This document shows, in pieces, positions 6,636 through 7,941 of a DNA stretch of 7,941 nucleotides. The DNA lies in assembly GCA_025925615.1 (NCBI GenBank), contig JAICLN010000195.1, forward strand, positions 1-7,941, read 5' to 3'. Under the pieces are notes generated by a model. The model saw only the letters and a program-made list of their open reading frames with translations. It was not told the origin of the DNA and made no database searches. Made by a program: the position numbers and the translations under genes. How positions within the stretch are numbered: the stretch's first letter is position 1; each line of letters begins with the position of its first letter. Source of the stretch: Actinomycetospora sp. GTDB lineage: Bacteria > Actinomycetota > Actinomycetes > Mycobacteriales > Pseudonocardiaceae.

Positions 6636-6890
6636 ATGACCGTGTACGTCTCGCTGCCGCAGTTCCCGTTGACCCTGAAGTACGAGGAGCCCCTGGAGGA
6701 GGTCGCACGACACCTGCAGGGGCTCGTCGAGGAGGCGAAGGTCCACCGGCTGCAGGTGAACGACGAGTCGATGGTGCTCGTCAACTTCGCGGTGGTCGAG
6801 TCGATCACTCTCGCGGAGGGTGCCCGCACGCTGGAGCTCACAGAGCTCAATCGCGCACTGTCCACATCGACACAGACGCCGTCGCGGTGA
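6636..6890 (+). CDS. Small protein of unknown function, 84 aa
   Basis: This is the only convincing plus-strand gene in the window. I do not recognise the family. The protein starts MTVYVSLPQFPLTLKYEE. It is predicted as a beta strand pair, an acidic amphipathic helix (EEPLEEVARHLQGLVEEA, about 17-34), then strands around HRLQVNDESMVLVNFAVVES. This is a compact alpha/beta layout, with a polar Ser/Thr-rich tail (STSTQTPSR). It has no cysteine, tryptophan, membrane segment or signal peptide. AGGAG at 6624-6628, 7 bases before ATG 6636, decides the start. The same frame is open back to 6474, but that part overlaps the divergent gene. Codon third positions are mostly G/C except for the last ~25 codons (ACT, GGT, ACA, AAT, GCA), hinting at a less constrained or acquired end. 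It converges on the monooxygenase gene to its right. Confidence 0.75.
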   Translation: MTVYVSLPQFPLTLKYEEPLEEVARHLQGLVEEAKVHRLQVNDESMVLVNFAVVESITLAEGARTLELTELNRALSTSTQTPSR

Positions 6891-6905
6891 TTCATCCGTG
6901 ACAGT

Positions 6906-7941
6906 TCACGTGCATTCGCACGCGTGGTCCGGAGGAGGCGTTCGCGCGGAATTCAGGGCAGGACCGCGGCGGTCGCCTCGATCCACCCGCCGGCATGGAC
7001 CGTGTCCGCGCCGGCGGGCAACCGCATCGGCACCGCGGGCGACGTCGAGCGCGGCGGCGGCTGCGAGCGGGTCGCTCCCGCGCCACGCGACGTGCTGGTC
7101 GGGGCGGACGAGCAGCAGCGGGGCGCCGTAGGCCCCGGCGTCGCGCAGGCCCGGCGCGTCGAGCACCCGCAGCGGGACCCCGGACGACGCCGCGGCGGCC
7201 CCGACCGGCGCGGTGTCCACCCGGTCGTCGAGGCGCAGCAGGGTGAAGCCGCGCCCGAGGTGGTCGTAGAGCGAGGACCCGTCGTCGTACCAGCGGTGCG
7301 GCAACCGGGCTCCGGGGCGGGCGGAGCCGTGGTAGTCGATCAGCTCGTCGGCAGGCACGTCGGACCCGTCGTCGACGACCGCGGGGGAGTCCGCGTAGTG
7401 GTAGCCGAGGACGAGCCCGAGGCTGTGGAACTCGCCGCGCTTGACGGCCACCTCGTCGGCGACGGCCGCGCGGCGGCGCGCCCCGACCGGGCCCTCGAGG
7501 TCCAGCTCCGGGTGGGCGAAGGAGCCGGCGAGGCGGGAGTCCTGGGTGCCCGCCGCGTCGATGGTCCGGGCGGCGACGGGGCGGCGCTCGGGCTCGTAGC
7601 TGTCCAGCAGGGCGGGCGCGGCCCACCCCTGCAGCACCGCGGCGAGCTTCCACGCGAGGTTGACCGCGTCCCCGACGCAGGTGTTGTAGCCGTGGCCGCC
7701 CCACGGCGGGTTGAGGTGGGCGGCGTCCCCGACGAGGAAGGTGCGCCGGCCCCGGTAGCGGTCGACGAGCAACATCCGGGCCGACCAGGGGTCGGTGGCC
7801 CGGACGCTGACGTCGAGGTCGGCACCCGGGGCGCCCACGAGGCGGCGCACGAGGGCCTCCGGGTCGACGCCGGAGCGCACGCCCTGGGCGACGGCCCACC
7901 AGGTGCCCGTCAGGTCCATCCGCCCGACGATCCCGGCGGCG
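6906..7941 (-). CDS. FAD-dependent aromatic monooxygenase, N-terminus beyond the window, possible C-terminal frameshift
   Basis: This is the C-terminal two thirds of a flavoprotein hydroxylase of the PheA/TfdB type (FAD_binding_3), which uses NAD(P)H and oxygen to hydroxylate aromatic or polyketide substrates. 344 codons are visible, against about 500-560 in a full protein. The frame is open through the right edge as AAGIVGRMD, so the Met at 7919 is internal and the GxGxxG region lies outside. Seen directly: GTWWAVAQGV, then ATDPWSARMLLVDRYRG, the FAD-binding segment FLVGDAAHLNPPWGGHGYN (about 7740-7685), LDSYEPERRPVA, and the thioredoxin-like C-terminal domain ending near LLLVRPDQHVAWRG. After about ALDVARGA (near 7040) the frame turns arginine-rich with poor G/C third positions, to a stop at 6906. 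A +1 shift there gives GADTVHAGGWIEATAAVLP and a stop at 6953, with nearly perfect third positions. The substrate is unknown. Confidence 0.88.
   Translation of the reverse strand, partial: AAGIVGRMDLTGTWWAVAQGVRSGVDPEALVRRLVGAPGADLDVSVRATDPWSARMLLVDRYRGRRTFLVGDAAHLNPPWGGHGYNTCVGDAVNLAWKLAAVLQGWAAPALLDSYEPERRPVAARTIDAAGTQDSRLAGSFAHPELDLEGPVGARRRAAVADEVAVKRGEFHSLGLVLGYHYADSPAVVDDGSDVPADELIDYHGSARPGARLPHRWYDDGSSLYDHLGRGFTLLRLDDRVDTAPVGAAAASSGVPLRVLDAPGLRDAGAYGAPLLLVRPDQHVAWRGSDPLAAAAALDVARGADAVARRRGHGPCRRVDRGDRRGPALNSARTPPPDHACECT
6909..6922. terminator. Weak hairpin between convergent genes
   Basis: CGTGC, a 4-base loop ATTC, then GCACG form a short perfect stem just after the rightward gene stop at 6890. 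It could help end transcription from either side. It lies inside the long-frame end of the monooxygenase, but would be intergenic if that gene really stops at 6953. The stem is only 5 pairs and has no U-tract. Confidence 0.2.

Noticed and set aside
6509..6895. A longer version of the 86-aa protein starting at 6895
   Set aside because: The extension is antisense to the 84-aa gene, Ser/Cys/Arg-rich and without a start signal, whereas ATG 6508 has a strong ribosome binding site.

Overview
The DNA is very GC-rich. Its real genes show strong G/C bias at third codon positions, GTG and ATG starts, and start codons that overlap the previous gene. This points to an actinomycete. A Pseudonocardia-like genus is my guess from gene content and style; nothing in the window proves it.

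Positions 5994 down to 1 (minus strand) hold a compact catabolic operon, transcribed leftward in the order glyA, soxB, soxD, soxA, soxG. The four sox genes encode heterotetrameric sarcosine oxidase (beta, delta, alpha, gamma subunits). The complex demethylates sarcosine oxidatively and passes the one-carbon unit to tetrahydrofolate, giving glycine, 5,10-methylenetetrahydrofolate and hydrogen peroxide. Serine hydroxymethyltransferase (glyA) can combine those two products into serine, so the operon can turn sarcosine into serine. The junctions are tight: 4-base overlaps at glyA/soxB and soxD/soxA, an 8-base gap at soxB/soxD, and an 8-base overlap at soxA/soxG. The last gene, soxG, runs off the left edge. 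A sigma-70-like promoter and an AT-rich palindromic site at the predicted transcription start lie just upstream of glyA.

Positions 5995-6247 are non-coding and hold an unusual direct repeat: two 70-base copies, 65 of 70 identical, 94 bases apart, with several short palindromes and a partial inverted relative of one end.

Positions 6248-6890 contain two small, divergently transcribed genes of unknown function: 86 aa leftward and 84 aa rightward. Each has a good ribosome binding site. The 127-base region between them contains a 7-base inverted repeat that could be an operator.

Positions 6906-7941 (minus strand) hold the C-terminal part of an FAD-dependent aromatic-ring monooxygenase (PheA/TfdB type), whose N-terminus lies beyond the right edge. 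Its last ~40 codons look out of frame. A +1 shift near 7005-7045 would give a more natural end at 6953, so a frameshift or decayed C-terminus is possible.

The metabolic operon is a known type of system. The least explained parts are the duplicated 70-base element, the small divergent gene pair and the monooxygenase end.
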